This document shows, piece by piece, positions 41,129 through 49,761 of a stretch of 64,000 nt of DNA. Where the stretch lies: contig CADCFN010000005.1 of NCBI GenBank assembly GCA_902800715.1, positions 1-64,000 of the forward strand. The letters run 5' to 3'. The notes under the pieces were generated by a model that saw only the letters and a list, made by a program, of their open reading frames with translations, searched no databases and was not told the DNA's origin. The DNA comes from an uncultured Bacteroidales bacterium (GTDB lineage: Bacteria; Bacteroidota; Bacteroidia; Bacteroidales; Muribaculaceae). The position numbers were made by a program, and so were the translations under genes. Each line of letters starts with the position of its first letter. Positions within the stretch are counted from its first letter, which is position 1.

Positions 41129-42880
41129 TTGAAACAACTTATAGCAGTCATATACACCCTCATCGCATTGTTGCCGCTGGTGGCCACGCCACAAGGTAAC
41201 AACGCTGGCAAGTGCCCTGCGGTAAAGGTCCAGGCCGAGCGGTTGGCTGAGCTGAACGTGCCCCGCTATGGGCATACAGTGCTGCTATTGAATGGCGAGC
41301 CTACGGTCATTGGAGGGCACACCACCAACTTCGTGCCGACGCCAACCCTCGAATACTATAAGGACGGCAAGTGGCATCTGGTGCAGACCGCATTCCCTCA
41401 TGATGACGGCTGTGCTGTGGAACTATCGACAGGCAAAGTGCTTATCATGGGAGGACACAAGGAAAACATGGGCGTCGGGCAAAGTTTCGAAGTAGAACTC
41501 TATGATCCGTTGACGCACACGTCTGAGGGTCTCGCCAGTCTCGACATCAAGCGGGCGATGCTATCAGCCCTTGCGCTGGACGATGGACGTGCAGTCATTG
41601 CCGGAAACTGGTACCATAAGGACGCCATCGAAATCTATGATGGCAATATTAGCTTCTTGCCCGTGAAGGGCGTGAGTTTCGGTCGAGCCACCCCTTTCAT
41701 CCTGCAAACAGCTAAAGACGACGCCATAATTATCGGTGGAATGGACACGGTTGGCCATCAAATCACCCATCCTGTAGCCGACCGGCTGCAGGGAGAGCCC
41801 TGCCATGTACCATTACTCGAGGAGTGGAGAATCGCCCCGGTATACATATTGTGGCCGTCATCCACTGCCTTTATCGGTGATAAATCCAAGGGTGACTATT
41901 CCTATCTGCTGCTCATCACCAATGACGAGGGGCAGCCAGCCATTGCCCGCGTCACCAATGGGGAGTTCACACTGCTGCCCACCGATGTGCCTATCCCGAG
42001 GTCAAGCCAATGGGGAGAAATCTACTATAAGGGCATCCTCGTGGACCAACATTCTCAACGGGCATATCTGGTTGGTGACGATGCTAGTCATGAGGCTGTT
42101 AATCCCATTACCTCAACCCGTGCGTATGTTGTCATCATTGACTATACCAAAGAGCCAGCTGGCCTAACATTCTGTTACACTGATGTGTTGGATGATACGG
42201 ACATCGATAATATCATCCTTACCGCTGATGGAGACTTGATGCTGACTGGCGGGGTACCGCATGGTTCATATTTCAAACCCACCGCTGCCACTTGGCTGAT
42301 ACACATTAGCCCACGAAGCCAGGCGGCAGCCAGCAGCAAATCCTTCTCATTTTTACCCCCTTGGGCATGGTTGCTCATTAGCATGTCCATCATGGCTTTA
42401 TGTACTATTTTGATACTACAGGCCCGTCGCAGGAGAAGAAGCCATCCACAAGAACCTGTCGCTGCAGTCCACGAGCAAGCTCCCGTTATCACTCAGGAGG
42501 CCCCAGCGACAGAGCACCTCGAGGAGATGGATGGACAAGAGAACTACGCTGAACTGATGCGTCGTATCTGCCAGTTGATGGAAGAGCAACGGCTCTACCT
42601 CAATCCCGCCTTGAAGATGACCGACATCGTCGTCGCCTTAGGCACCAGCCGCACCACCATTTCCAACTGCATCAACTTGCAGCGCGGATGCTCTTTCCCA
42701 CAGTTTGTCAACACCTACCGTGTTGCCCATGCACAGGAACTGCTTCGCAATCAGCCTGACCTCAAGATTACCGAGGTGAGCCTGTCATCGGGGTTCTCCA
42801 GCGAAGCCTCCTTCTACCGCATCTTCAAGTCCATCACCGGCACTACGCCCACCGACTGGCGCCTCGACAACAAGGCATAA
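41129..42880 (+). CDS. Kelch-membrane-AraC hybrid transcription regulator, TTG start
   Basis: The protein is 583 residues. Translation appears to start at TTG (41129), since the signal peptide (KQLIAVIYTLIALLPLVAT) begins there and no ATG fits. A periplasmic kelch-like beta-propeller (about 35-410) has repeats such as RYGHTVLLLNGEPTVIGGH, GCAVELSTGKVLIMGGHK and DDAIIIGGMD. One membrane helix follows (about 417-437), then a cytoplasmic linker and an AraC-type helix-turn-helix pair (about 480-583, ending FKSITGTTPTDWRLDN). It is built like the TPR-AraC regulator at 10409 but with a propeller as sensor. The secreted-protein operon starting at 43350 is the nearest likely target. Confidence 0.82.
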   Translation: MKQLIAVIYTLIALLPLVATPQGNNAGKCPAVKVQAERLAELNVPRYGHTVLLLNGEPTVIGGHTTNFVPTPTLEYYKDGKWHLVQTAFPHDDGCAVELSTGKVLIMGGHKENMGVGQSFEVELYDPLTHTSEGLASLDIKRAMLSALALDDGRAVIAGNWYHKDAIEIYDGNISFLPVKGVSFGRATPFILQTAKDDAIIIGGMDTVGHQITHPVADRLQGEPCHVPLLEEWRIAPVYILWPSSTAFIGDKSKGDYSYLLLITNDEGQPAIARVTNGEFTLLPTDVPIPRSSQWGEIYYKGILVDQHSQRAYLVGDDASHEAVNPITSTRAYVVIIDYTKEPAGLTFCYTDVLDDTDIDNIILTADGDLMLTGGVPHGSYFKPTAATWLIHISPRSQAAASSKSFSFLPPWAWLLISMSIMALCTILILQARRRRRSHPQEPVAAVHEQAPVITQEAPATEHLEEMDGQENYAELMRRICQLMEEQRLYLNPALKMTDIVVALGTSRTTISNCINLQRGCSFPQFVNTYRVAHAQELLRNQPDLKITEVSLSSGFSSEASFYRIFKSITGTTPTDWRLDNKA

Positions 42881-42911
42881 AATCACAAAAGAAACGCCGC
42901 CTCCTACTGTA

Positions 42912-43110
42912 GAGACGCAAAATCTTGCGTCTCCCGGCTTGCAGCGCCCAAGGACAGAAAAGGCATCCGCTGTCTTAGAGACGCAAAATTTGAGCAAACC
43001 GAACACCATGATGCTTGCATCAATGGTTGAGGTGCCGCCAAATTTATCCAAAATTTTGCGTCTCTACATTGAGGGTGAAACAGGTGAAAATCTTGCGTCC
43101 CTACATTGAG
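42912..43110. repeat. GAGACGCAA palindromic repeats
   Basis: It lies in the 469-bp gene-free stretch 42881-43349. A perfect hairpin GAGACGCAA (42912-42920), AATC, TTGCGTCTC (42925-42933) directly follows the kelch-AraC gene and may terminate it. Half copies follow: GAGACGCAAAATTT near 42978, AAATTTTGCGTCTCTACATT near 43050-43069 and ATCTTGCGTCCCTACATTG near 43091-43109. The two right halves are direct repeats that continue into TGAGG. Confidence 0.75.
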
Positions 43111-43164
43111 GTCATAGTGCATAAAATGGGCAAATCGGAGGGATAGATGCAAAAAATAGCTCAT

Positions 43165-43226
43165 TTTGTACGATTTGAGAGTCGCTTTGTACGTTTTGAG
43201 AGTCGTTTTGTACGTTTTGAGACTCC
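43165..43226 (+). repeat. Three 21-bp-phased direct repeats upstream of the secreted-protein operon
   Basis: TTTGTACG occurs at 43165-43172, 43186-43193 and 43207-43214. GAGAGTCG, GAGAGTCG and GAGACTCC occur at 43177, 43198 and 43219. The period is exactly 21 bp, two helical turns, and the array ends 20 bp before a -7 element. The last unit also forms an inverted GACTC/GAGTC pair (43221-43235). This is the form of an activator-binding array. Confidence 0.7.
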
Positions 43227-43245
43227 ACGAGAGTCCCTTTTTCAG

Positions 43246-43253
43246 TAAATTTG
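43246..43253 (+). promoter_or_regulatory. -7 element of the secreted-protein operon
   Basis: TAAATTTG fits TAnnTTTG. No -33 TTTG stands at 19-21 bp upstream, where the flank of the phased repeats lies instead, as in activator-dependent promoters. Confidence 0.5.
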
Positions 43254-43349
43254 TAGCACGCAATACCCCGATAACATTTCTCCAAATTTATACAATATAT
43301 TTGAATCATCTTATTATACCTTATATTTATCTTTTAACCTGTTACATTT

Positions 43350-43832
43350 ATGAAAAAATTACTCAAACTAACCCTGTTGCTACTGGCATCGATTGTGCTG
43401 GCAGTGCCGTTGCGTGCTGCTAACAATCCGGTAACGCTGGTAGTGCTGACACGTGACAACGCGCAGCACATGTTTGTGCTCGCTGACAAGCCCGAGGTGA
43501 CCTTTGAGGGCACTGATCTGGTGGTGACCTGCGTAAACTCCACGACCACCTTCCCCCTGCCCGACGTCGTCCGCTTCACCTACCTGAACACTACCGACGC
43601 CGTTGAGGAACTCAAGGCTGACGAGACTCAGGTCAATTTCAAGGACGGCATGATTGTCATCAACCATCTCAAGGCTGGAGCCAACGTGGCGGTTTGCTCC
43701 GTTGACGGCCGTCTGGTGCGCCAGCTCACTGCCCGAGAGTCCGGTTCCTACAGCCTGAACCTCTCGGAACTCCCCACTGGAGTATATATCGTCAAAGCAG
43801 ACCGTGTCACCTATAAAATTGCGAAACGATGA
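43350..43832 (+). CDS. Small secreted protein with type IX sorting-domain-like end
   Basis: The protein is 160 residues. The signal peptide ends at LRAAN (about 24). The middle part (VTLVVLTRDNAQHMFVLADKP ... FPLPDVVRFTYLNT) resembles the start of other Bacteroidales surface proteins that describe a value to be shown against a field. The last 70 residues (VNFKDGMIVINHL ... VCSVDGRLVRQLT ... LPTGVYIVKADRVTYKIAKR) have the type A C-terminal sorting-domain pattern of T9SS cargo. It is coupled by ATGA overlap to the 1110-residue secreted protein and probably acts with it at the cell surface. Confidence 0.7.
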   Translation: MKKLLKLTLLLLASIVLAVPLRAANNPVTLVVLTRDNAQHMFVLADKPEVTFEGTDLVVTCVNSTTTFPLPDVVRFTYLNTTDAVEELKADETQVNFKDGMIVINHLKAGANVAVCSVDGRLVRQLTARESGSYSLNLSELPTGVYIVKADRVTYKIAKR

Positions 43833-46800
43833 AAAAGCAACACCTACTCTTAAGCCTCTTGGCCCTACTGTTCTCGCTGCTGAGCGTGCAGGAGGCGCTG
43901 GCCAAGACCGAGACGCGACAGGATGCGCTCTACATCTTCCGCAACGACGGCGGGTTTGATTGTTTCTTCTACGGAGACATCGAACGCATCTCCTACAGCA
44001 AGATTGACACTGCGGGCGTGGAACAGCCCGATTATGTCGTGCAGGAGGTGTGGGCCATGGACACCGTCTTCCGCATCCCGTTGACGGCCATCGACTCTGT
44101 AGCCTTCATCACTCCCGAGACAAAGGTGTGGCCCGACGTGTTCTGCCCCGACGACCGCATCGCCAACTACATCATCGACGGCGATTCTATCTGGTGGATT
44201 CGCCTGTCTCACGACACACCACCCGAACTGCTGCCGACAGTGGGCGGAAAACTGCTGATTGAGGAGGGCGTCAGCCAGTTCATCCCCGATGGCTTCGGAG
44301 GCCGCGTTGCGGTAGTGGAGCATGAGGACGAAGATTGGCTCATCGTCACCGTGCCCACCGACGTGACCGAAATCTATGAGCGCCTGGTCATCAAGAACGC
44401 AGCCACCACCGCAGAGGTGCCGAGCAGAGCACCGGGCCGTGGCTTTGGAGTTGACCGCAACTTCTACTCTGAGGTTCCCACGGTAAACATTCCTATGATT
44501 GACATTGACAATACGTACACCTTGACCTATGGAGCGGCTACTTCAGAGGGTGACAACTGGTCCATAGCAGCCAACCTGACAGGCTCGGTCCATCCCAAGT
44601 ACAGCAACGACCTGACCGTACGTGCGTTTCTCTTTGTTGACGTGCCCAACAGGGTATTCAACTCTAATGCGGTGGTTATATGGCACCATACTGCGGAAAC
44701 TGAGTTATCAGTCGCGGGAGAACTGAACGGCCGTATCGAAATACCGTTTGGGGGCAAAATCAAGAAGAACATCGGTGGCTTTCTGATTGATATTGGGGCA
44801 GGACTCTTTATGGAGGGTTCTATCGGTGGCTACGAGGTAAAGCAGTCCACCAAGCTAGATGAGGAATACAAAGTCATCGCGGGAGAGACATGTGATGATT
44901 TCTTAAGCGTGCTGACTATGGGCTACAACGATGCCGTCACCCCAATTTTCAAAGTCGGCCGTACAGTCAAAGAAAGCAAGTTTGAACGAACATCCTATCT
45001 GCCCTATCAGGACGGAGCATGGCATCTGCCCAACACCGCGAGCATCACCTGCGGAGTTTTTGCCAAAGCCGAAACCAAAATCGCTATTCCGGTAGAGAAG
45101 GCATTGGAAGTGCTACCCAAGTGGCTGGTGAAATACATGCTGAAGTATGAGCACAATGAAAATAACGACACAACAGGATTCAAAATAGGTTTGGGATTCG
45201 AACTCGGTGGCAAACTCAGCATGAAAGCCCCGTGGCAAGCCTTCCTGAAGGAGGAGAGTCTTCTTGAATCCGGCGATTCCTATAACCAACTGAACAACGG
45301 TAGTGAGTTCAAATCCTCTCTGTTCGCCAGGGGTGGCGTTTCAGTCATCTTGGGGCCATGGAATGCTGCGAAACCCCAAGAAAGTGAAGTGCCCTTTAAA
45401 ACACTAGGACTTGTGCCTCTCATCACCCATCTGAGAGAGTCCATCGATCAGAACCAAGAACCCATTAAACCCTACTTGCACCGCTTTGTCTCGCCCATCA
45501 CCCGCGATCTGATACTCCCAACAACCGTCGGCTTCGTGGTCTACGATGACAAAGAAAAAATTCACGCCAAGGACTGCGGTATCCCCTGGAGCGGAGGTGA
45601 CAGTTTTGAGAACGACCCGGGACACAACTTCTTCAGCAACGGCACCTATTTCCGCTCGCTGAGTATCGACCCCGGCAAGGGCGATAAAGCTCATTACACC
45701 GCCTATCCGATGGTAAAACTCATCAATGGCCACGAGATGATTGTGAAAGGTGCAGAACTGGTGTTTGAGGTGGATACCGCACGTTTCGACATCCCGCAGC
45801 GCACCCTTTTCCTGGGGCCCGAGGGAGGCAAGGTGCAGGGACAATACGTTGGCAATATCGAGGTAAGTATCACCCCCAACATGGAGAACGTGCAGGTGAA
45901 CGCCAAAGACACTTGGCTGCATGACCTCACCTGGTTTGGCGACAGAAACAAACTCAGCATCTTCTGGAACGACTTGCCCGAAGGCGTGCAGAAGCGCCAG
46001 AGCACCATCTACTTGACTGGCCTGTCCAAGCTGGGAGAGGAACTCACCGTGGACAGTATCTCAGTCATCCAGGCTAGGCCATACGTCAAAGTTGAACCCA
46101 GCAAGATGGAATTCACCATCGAGGGCGGCACCAAGACTGCGACCATCGTCGAAACCAGCCTCAGGGACATCACCGCCCGTATTGCCTCCCCCGATATCTT
46201 TGTGAAAATCGATGGTGACATCATTACCGTGACCGCCACCGAGAACACCGATGAGAGCAGCCGCTATGATTGGGTTATCCTGGAAGGCACCTCACCCGAA
46301 GGCCTCCAGGTTAGCTACCACGCTATCGAAATCACCCAGGAAGGCACAGGAGGAGATCCCGACCCCGGTAACCCGAGTAATCAAAGACGAATGCTGAATG
46401 ATGCTTTTCTAGCCCAATATATACGTTATAGGGCTATTTATTATGATGAAATAAAAGAAGAGTATGATACTACTTACGGTACTTCGGGGTCGGGCATGGC
46501 GTTTGATGGAGATATTGAAGAAGATGAAGGAACTTACTCCGAAACAATTACCGACGATGGTAATAATCTTCATTTTGTTCTTACTGCTTCTACTAATTGG
46601 TATTGGTATTATGATAGAGAATCTGCGACGCTATCGTTCGATATTTTAGATTACAAGAATCCTCCTGTTGTCGGAAGTCATCAATTATCGAATATAAAAT
46701 TTGTATACGATTGGGAGAATGAAACTTACATAGGACATGATGAGGTTGATATTGCTTCTCTTCCGCTTACAAAAGTTGAAGACGATGAATACATGGGATT

Positions 46801-47161
46801 TCATCAATACTACATTGAGAGCAACGCTTATGTTTCTGATGGTGTAGAAATCACCAGAGCAGTATTCCACCAATACGACAAAATATCACATGAAGAGAAA
46901 ACTACTTATACTCCTATTCTAGATTATCCGAATAACAGAATCTTTTTTACTATTGATTTCATGGGCGATATAGGTGAGTATTTCGTTTGGAACGAAGAGT
47001 TGGGAGGATGGGTACCCGAAGGCTTTGATCCCAGTGATTGGCCCGATTATTTGGATAAAGCCAAAACCCATGACAAGGTAAAGGCCTTGAAGGACTCACG
47101 AAAAAAGGAGAAAGAAGAAAGGGCATCATCGCCAAGACTAATCAAAAAAAATTTGGATTGA
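43829..47161 (+). CDS. Large secreted protein with BACON-like domain and compositionally foreign C-terminus
   Basis: The protein is 1110 residues with a signal peptide (1-25). The N-terminal section (about 26-100; DALYIFRNDGGFDCFFYGDI ... RIPLTAIDSVAFITPE) matches the opening of the 43350 protein in style. A long beta-rich central region follows. A BACON-like Ig module (about 753-848; VKVEPSKMEFTIEGGTKTATI) precedes a Gly/Pro linker (GGDPDPGNPSN). After the linker (from about 46370) the base composition turns clearly AT-rich to the stop, and the protein becomes rich in Tyr, Asp and Glu. The central domain is unrecognised. It is probably a cell-surface or secreted protein made with the small sorting-domain protein. 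Confidence 0.7.
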   Translation: MKKQHLLLSLLALLFSLLSVQEALAKTETRQDALYIFRNDGGFDCFFYGDIERISYSKIDTAGVEQPDYVVQEVWAMDTVFRIPLTAIDSVAFITPETKVWPDVFCPDDRIANYIIDGDSIWWIRLSHDTPPELLPTVGGKLLIEEGVSQFIPDGFGGRVAVVEHEDEDWLIVTVPTDVTEIYERLVIKNAATTAEVPSRAPGRGFGVDRNFYSEVPTVNIPMIDIDNTYTLTYGAATSEGDNWSIAANLTGSVHPKYSNDLTVRAFLFVDVPNRVFNSNAVVIWHHTAETELSVAGELNGRIEIPFGGKIKKNIGGFLIDIGAGLFMEGSIGGYEVKQSTKLDEEYKVIAGETCDDFLSVLTMGYNDAVTPIFKVGRTVKESKFERTSYLPYQDGAWHLPNTASITCGVFAKAETKIAIPVEKALEVLPKWLVKYMLKYEHNENNDTTGFKIGLGFELGGKLSMKAPWQAFLKEESLLESGDSYNQLNNGSEFKSSLFARGGVSVILGPWNAAKPQESEVPFKTLGLVPLITHLRESIDQNQEPIKPYLHRFVSPITRDLILPTTVGFVVYDDKEKIHAKDCGIPWSGGDSFENDPGHNFFSNGTYFRSLSIDPGKGDKAHYTAYPMVKLINGHEMIVKGAELVFEVDTARFDIPQRTLFLGPEGGKVQGQYVGNIEVSITPNMENVQVNAKDTWLHDLTWFGDRNKLSIFWNDLPEGVQKRQSTIYLTGLSKLGEELTVDSISVIQARPYVKVEPSKMEFTIEGGTKTATIVETSLRDITARIASPDIFVKIDGDIITVTATENTDESSRYDWVILEGTSPEGLQVSYHAIEITQEGTGGDPDPGNPSNQRRMLNDAFLAQYIRYRAIYYDEIKEEYDTTYGTSGSGMAFDGDIEEDEGTYSETITDDGNNLHFVLTASTNWYWYYDRESATLSFDILDYKNPPVVGSHQLSNIKFVYDWENETYIGHDEVDIASLPLTKVEDDEYMGFHQYYIESNAYVSDGVEITRAVFHQYDKISHEEKTTYTPILDYPNNRIFFTIDFMGDIGEYFVWNEELGGWVPEGFDPSDWPDYLDKAKTHDKVKALKDSRKKEKEERASSPRLIKKNLD

Positions 47162-47183
47162 TGCAATCACTCTAGTATGAAAT

Positions 47184-47213
47184 GGGCTGGGGCCAAGTGC
47201 CTCAGCCCTTTTT
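47184..47213 (+). terminator. Rho-independent terminator of the secreted-protein operon
   Basis: GGGCTGGGGC (47184-47193) and GCCTCAGCCC (47199-47208) pair with one mismatch around a 5-nt loop, followed by TTTTT (47209-47213), 23 bp after the stop codon. Confidence 0.85.
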
Positions 47214-47241
47214 ATATCCTTCAATTCTTTTGGAGTAAAAA

Positions 47242-47322
47242 CACGAATGTTCATAAAATGACCATGAATGAACATAAATAAAGTTTTTTTTGGACATTCG
47301 TGGAATTTTATGGACATTCGTG
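47242..47322. repeat. Inverted repeat with ATTCGTG ends
   Basis: CACGAATGTTCATAAAA (47242-47258) and TTTTATGGACATTCGTG (47306-47322) are complementary except for one position. TGGACATTCGTGGAA also occurs twice in direct orientation (47291 and 47311). It resembles the dispersed ATTCGTG repeats of the island but is a distinct sequence. Confidence 0.7.
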
Positions 47323-47339
47323 GAAAATGGCTCAAAAAG

Positions 47340-47370
47340 TTGCAGATTATGGCCGATTTGATTATTTTTG
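47340..47370 (+). promoter_or_regulatory. Promoter of the deoxyribosyltransferase gene
   Basis: TTG (47340-47342) and TATTTTTG (47363-47370) are 20 bp apart; the start codon at 47395 follows 25 bp later. Confidence 0.6.
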
Positions 47371-47394
47371 TGAAACAATTATTGAGATTTGACT

Positions 47395-47811
47395 ATGGCA
47401 AAGAAGATATATTTTGCGGGGTCGATTAGAGGCGGGCGCGTTGACGCTGACCTGTACCACCGCATCATCACCTACATCCAGCTCACCGACGTGGTGCTCA
47501 CCGAGCATGTGGGCAAGAGCAACTTGAGTCTTGTGGAGCAGGGCCGTGACCGTGACGCCTGCATTTATGACCAGGACACGGCATGGCTGCGCGAGAGCGA
47601 CGTGCTCATCGGCGAATGCACCTGCCCGTCGTTGGGAGTGGGCTATGAACTGGCCTATGCCGAGGCTCACGGCATCCCATGCCACATCTTCTACGACCGG
47701 AGCAAGACACAGCTGTCGGCCATGCTCACGGGTAACCCCTACTTCCACATCCACCCCTACGCGCGGGAGGAGGACATCTACCCTGTGCTGGACAAGATTC
47801 TCAATCATTGA
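47395..47811 (+). CDS. Nucleoside 2-deoxyribosyltransferase (Rcl/DNPH1-like)
   Basis: The protein is 138 residues from ATG at 47395 (MAKKIYFAGSIRGGR). The N-terminal strand-loop YFAGSIRGGR (6-15) and the catalytic Glu in DVLIGECTCPSLGVGYELAYAEA are the family marks. The closest-looking group is Rcl/DNPH1, which cleaves the N-glycosidic bond of deoxynucleoside 5'-monophosphates; classic transferase activity on nucleosides is the alternative. A single-gene transcript is likely, with its own promoter upstream and another promoter for the next gene. Confidence 0.85.
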   Translation: MAKKIYFAGSIRGGRVDADLYHRIITYIQLTDVVLTEHVGKSNLSLVEQGRDRDACIYDQDTAWLRESDVLIGECTCPSLGVGYELAYAEAHGIPCHIFYDRSKTQLSAMLTGNPYFHIHPYAREEDIYPVLDKILNH

Positions 47812-47819
47812 TTTTTTGT

Positions 47820-47849
47820 TTTGTTTGTGCCAGTTTATTGGTAACTTTG
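47820..47849 (+). promoter_or_regulatory. Promoter of the glycan-binding-domain gene
   Basis: TTTG (47820-47823) and TAACTTTG (47842-47849), 18 bp apart, about 43 bp before the start codon at 47892. Confidence 0.5.
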
Positions 47850-47891
47850 CACATTAGATTCTATTTCGTGTAACAAATAAACTAAAGGATT

Positions 47892-48629
47892 ATGGCTAAA
47901 TCGTTTATCTTTATTGTTATTGCCGGCATCCTGGCTTTGGGCGCAAACGCGGGTCTAAGTCAAGGAGAAAAGGCCACGGCCCAAAGGACTTCGCTTGATG
48001 GCATCCAGAGAATCAAGCCCGCCTCGGTAGAAATCATGCCTGACATCACCATGGAGGAGTACAACCGAATGAGTCAACTGGCTGACCAGGGAAAAATCGA
48101 TGAAGATAGTTTTTACAGTATTCCCGTTTTTTCCTCATTGTATTTTGAGGGCTGCAGTTGGTATTGCGGCGGTTGGGTTGATACAATTACCGATTCGGGC
48201 CATCTTGCGTCCCAAGGCGATTTCACCTATGACGCCCAAAATGCACATGATTTTGACCACGAGAGCGTGTGGGCGACCAACGGGAACGGCGTGGGCCAGT
48301 ATCTGACATTCACGTTTGCAGGCAATTGTCCCCGCATCACGTCGGTTGCCATCCTCAACGGCCATGTCAAGACCGACCAGGCATGGCGTAACAATTCAAG
48401 GGTGAAGTCATTGCTGTTGTATTACAACGACAAGCCTTACAGGCTGCTGGAACTGGAAGACAGCCGCTCGTTGCAGCATTTCGACGTGGACACTCTGGGC
48501 TACGGTCCCAATGTAGAGAACGCCCCAAAGTGGACTTTAAAATTTGAAATCCTTGAGGTTTACCCAGGCAAGAAATATAACGACTGTGTGATTGCCGATT
48601 TCATCTTCGACGGCATCGACGTTCACTAA
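47892..48629 (+). CDS. Secreted protein with NADase-type glycan-binding domain
   Basis: The protein is 245 residues with a signal peptide (about 1-25). After a short spacer, residues about 95-243 form a discoidin-like module: NAHDFDHESVWATNGNGVGQYLTF, then ITSVAILNGHVKTDQAWRNNSRVKSL, LLYYNDKPY and YNDCVIADFIFDG. This matches the glycan-binding domain found beside NADase toxins and in many stand-alone proteins. No catalytic domain is attached. The protein probably binds a surface or host glycan. Confidence 0.72.
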   Translation: MAKSFIFIVIAGILALGANAGLSQGEKATAQRTSLDGIQRIKPASVEIMPDITMEEYNRMSQLADQGKIDEDSFYSIPVFSSLYFEGCSWYCGGWVDTITDSGHLASQGDFTYDAQNAHDFDHESVWATNGNGVGQYLTFTFAGNCPRITSVAILNGHVKTDQAWRNNSRVKSLLLYYNDKPYRLLELEDSRSLQHFDVDTLGYGPNVENAPKWTLKFEILEVYPGKKYNDCVIADFIFDGIDVH

Positions 48630-48714
48630 CATTTTGTCACAATAATTCACCTTGGCCAAAAGCCTTACGAGGACCGCTTTTGTTACTCAAAATTGATATT
48701 TGCAGACTCTAATT

Positions 48715-49761
48715 ATGGATCAAGTTATGAAAAACAACGAACCATCCAACTTCCCATCGAGTGAAATCTTGCGTGATGCCCGCAGCATCATTGAATCGGC
48801 CCGGAATAATGCTATCCGCAGTGTGGATTTCAGTCGTGTACAGATGTATTGGAGATTGGGGAAGCGTATTTTTGAAGAAGAGCAACAAGGGAAAGAACGT
48901 GCCGACTATGGTGCATATATCGTGAAGACCCTGGCAAAGAATCTAGAGAAAGAATACGGCAGCGGTTTTGGTGTTCGACAACTGGAACGAGCTCGGCAAT
49001 TCTATCGCATGTATCCAATTGCGTCCACAGTGCGGACGCAATTGAATTGGTCGCAATATAAATTGCTTTTAGCCATTCAGGACCCTGACAAACGCGAGTA
49101 TTATGAACTTGAGTCAATTAACAATGCATGGACAGCGAGAGAAACCGAACGTCAGATAAATTCCATGCTGTATGAGCGGTTACTCCTCAGTAACGACAAA
49201 GAATCAGTTTTATCGGTAGCCCGCAAGGAACGTATACCCGAAAGTCCACAAGAAATCATCAAGGATCCCATGGTTCTTGAATTCCTAGGACTTGAACGCC
49301 AAGCCAGTTACTACGAAAAGGATATAGAAAGTGCCATCATTTCCCACCTTGTGGATTTTTTACTTGAAATGGGAAAAGGTTTCTCTTTTGTGTCAAGACA
49401 AAAACGCATTCTGATTGAAGATGATGAGTTTTTCATCGACCTTGTTTTTTACAACAGGTTACTGCGTTGTTTTGTCTTATTAGAACTTAAAACAGGGAAA
49501 CTTACGCACCAAGACCTCGGCCAGTTGCAAATGTATGTGAACTACTATGACAGACTGGAAAAGACGCCTGAAGAAAATCCCACAATTGGCATCCTGCTAT
49601 GTACCAGCAAGAACGACACTGCCGTGAGAATGGCCTTACCTGAAGATAACAAAACTATTTTGGCAAGCCAATACCAACTCTACTTGCCCACTACAGAGCA
49701 ATTGATTAACGAAATCAATGGGGTAAAATTATTGGCTCAAAAAGAAGGTAAAGAAAGATGA
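48715..49761 (+). CDS. YhcG/DUF1016-type PDDEXK nuclease
   Basis: The protein is 348 residues from ATG at 48715. The N-terminal helical DUF1016 domain (about 15-165) has YWRLGKRIFEEEQQGKERA and GSGFGVRQLERARQFY. The C-terminal PDDEXK domain (about 185-335) has FFIDLVFYNRLLRCFVLLEL and ELKTGKL, which supply the Asp and Glu-x-Lys of the active site. The family is linked to mobile DNA and R-M loci, and its exact role is open. It overlaps the AlkZ-related gene by 4 bp (ATGA), so the two work as a pair. Confidence 0.85.
   Translation: MDQVMKNNEPSNFPSSEILRDARSIIESARNNAIRSVDFSRVQMYWRLGKRIFEEEQQGKERADYGAYIVKTLAKNLEKEYGSGFGVRQLERARQFYRMYPIASTVRTQLNWSQYKLLLAIQDPDKREYYELESINNAWTARETERQINSMLYERLLLSNDKESVLSVARKERIPESPQEIIKDPMVLEFLGLERQASYYEKDIESAIISHLVDFLLEMGKGFSFVSRQKRILIEDDEFFIDLVFYNRLLRCFVLLELKTGKLTHQDLGQLQMYVNYYDRLEKTPEENPTIGILLCTSKNDTAVRMALPEDNKTILASQYQLYLPTTEQLINEINGVKLLAQKEGKER

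Noticed and set aside
48679..48702. TTTG and GATATTTG as promoter of the YhcG gene
   Set aside because: The spacing is only 12 bp, too short for the Bacteroidetes pattern.
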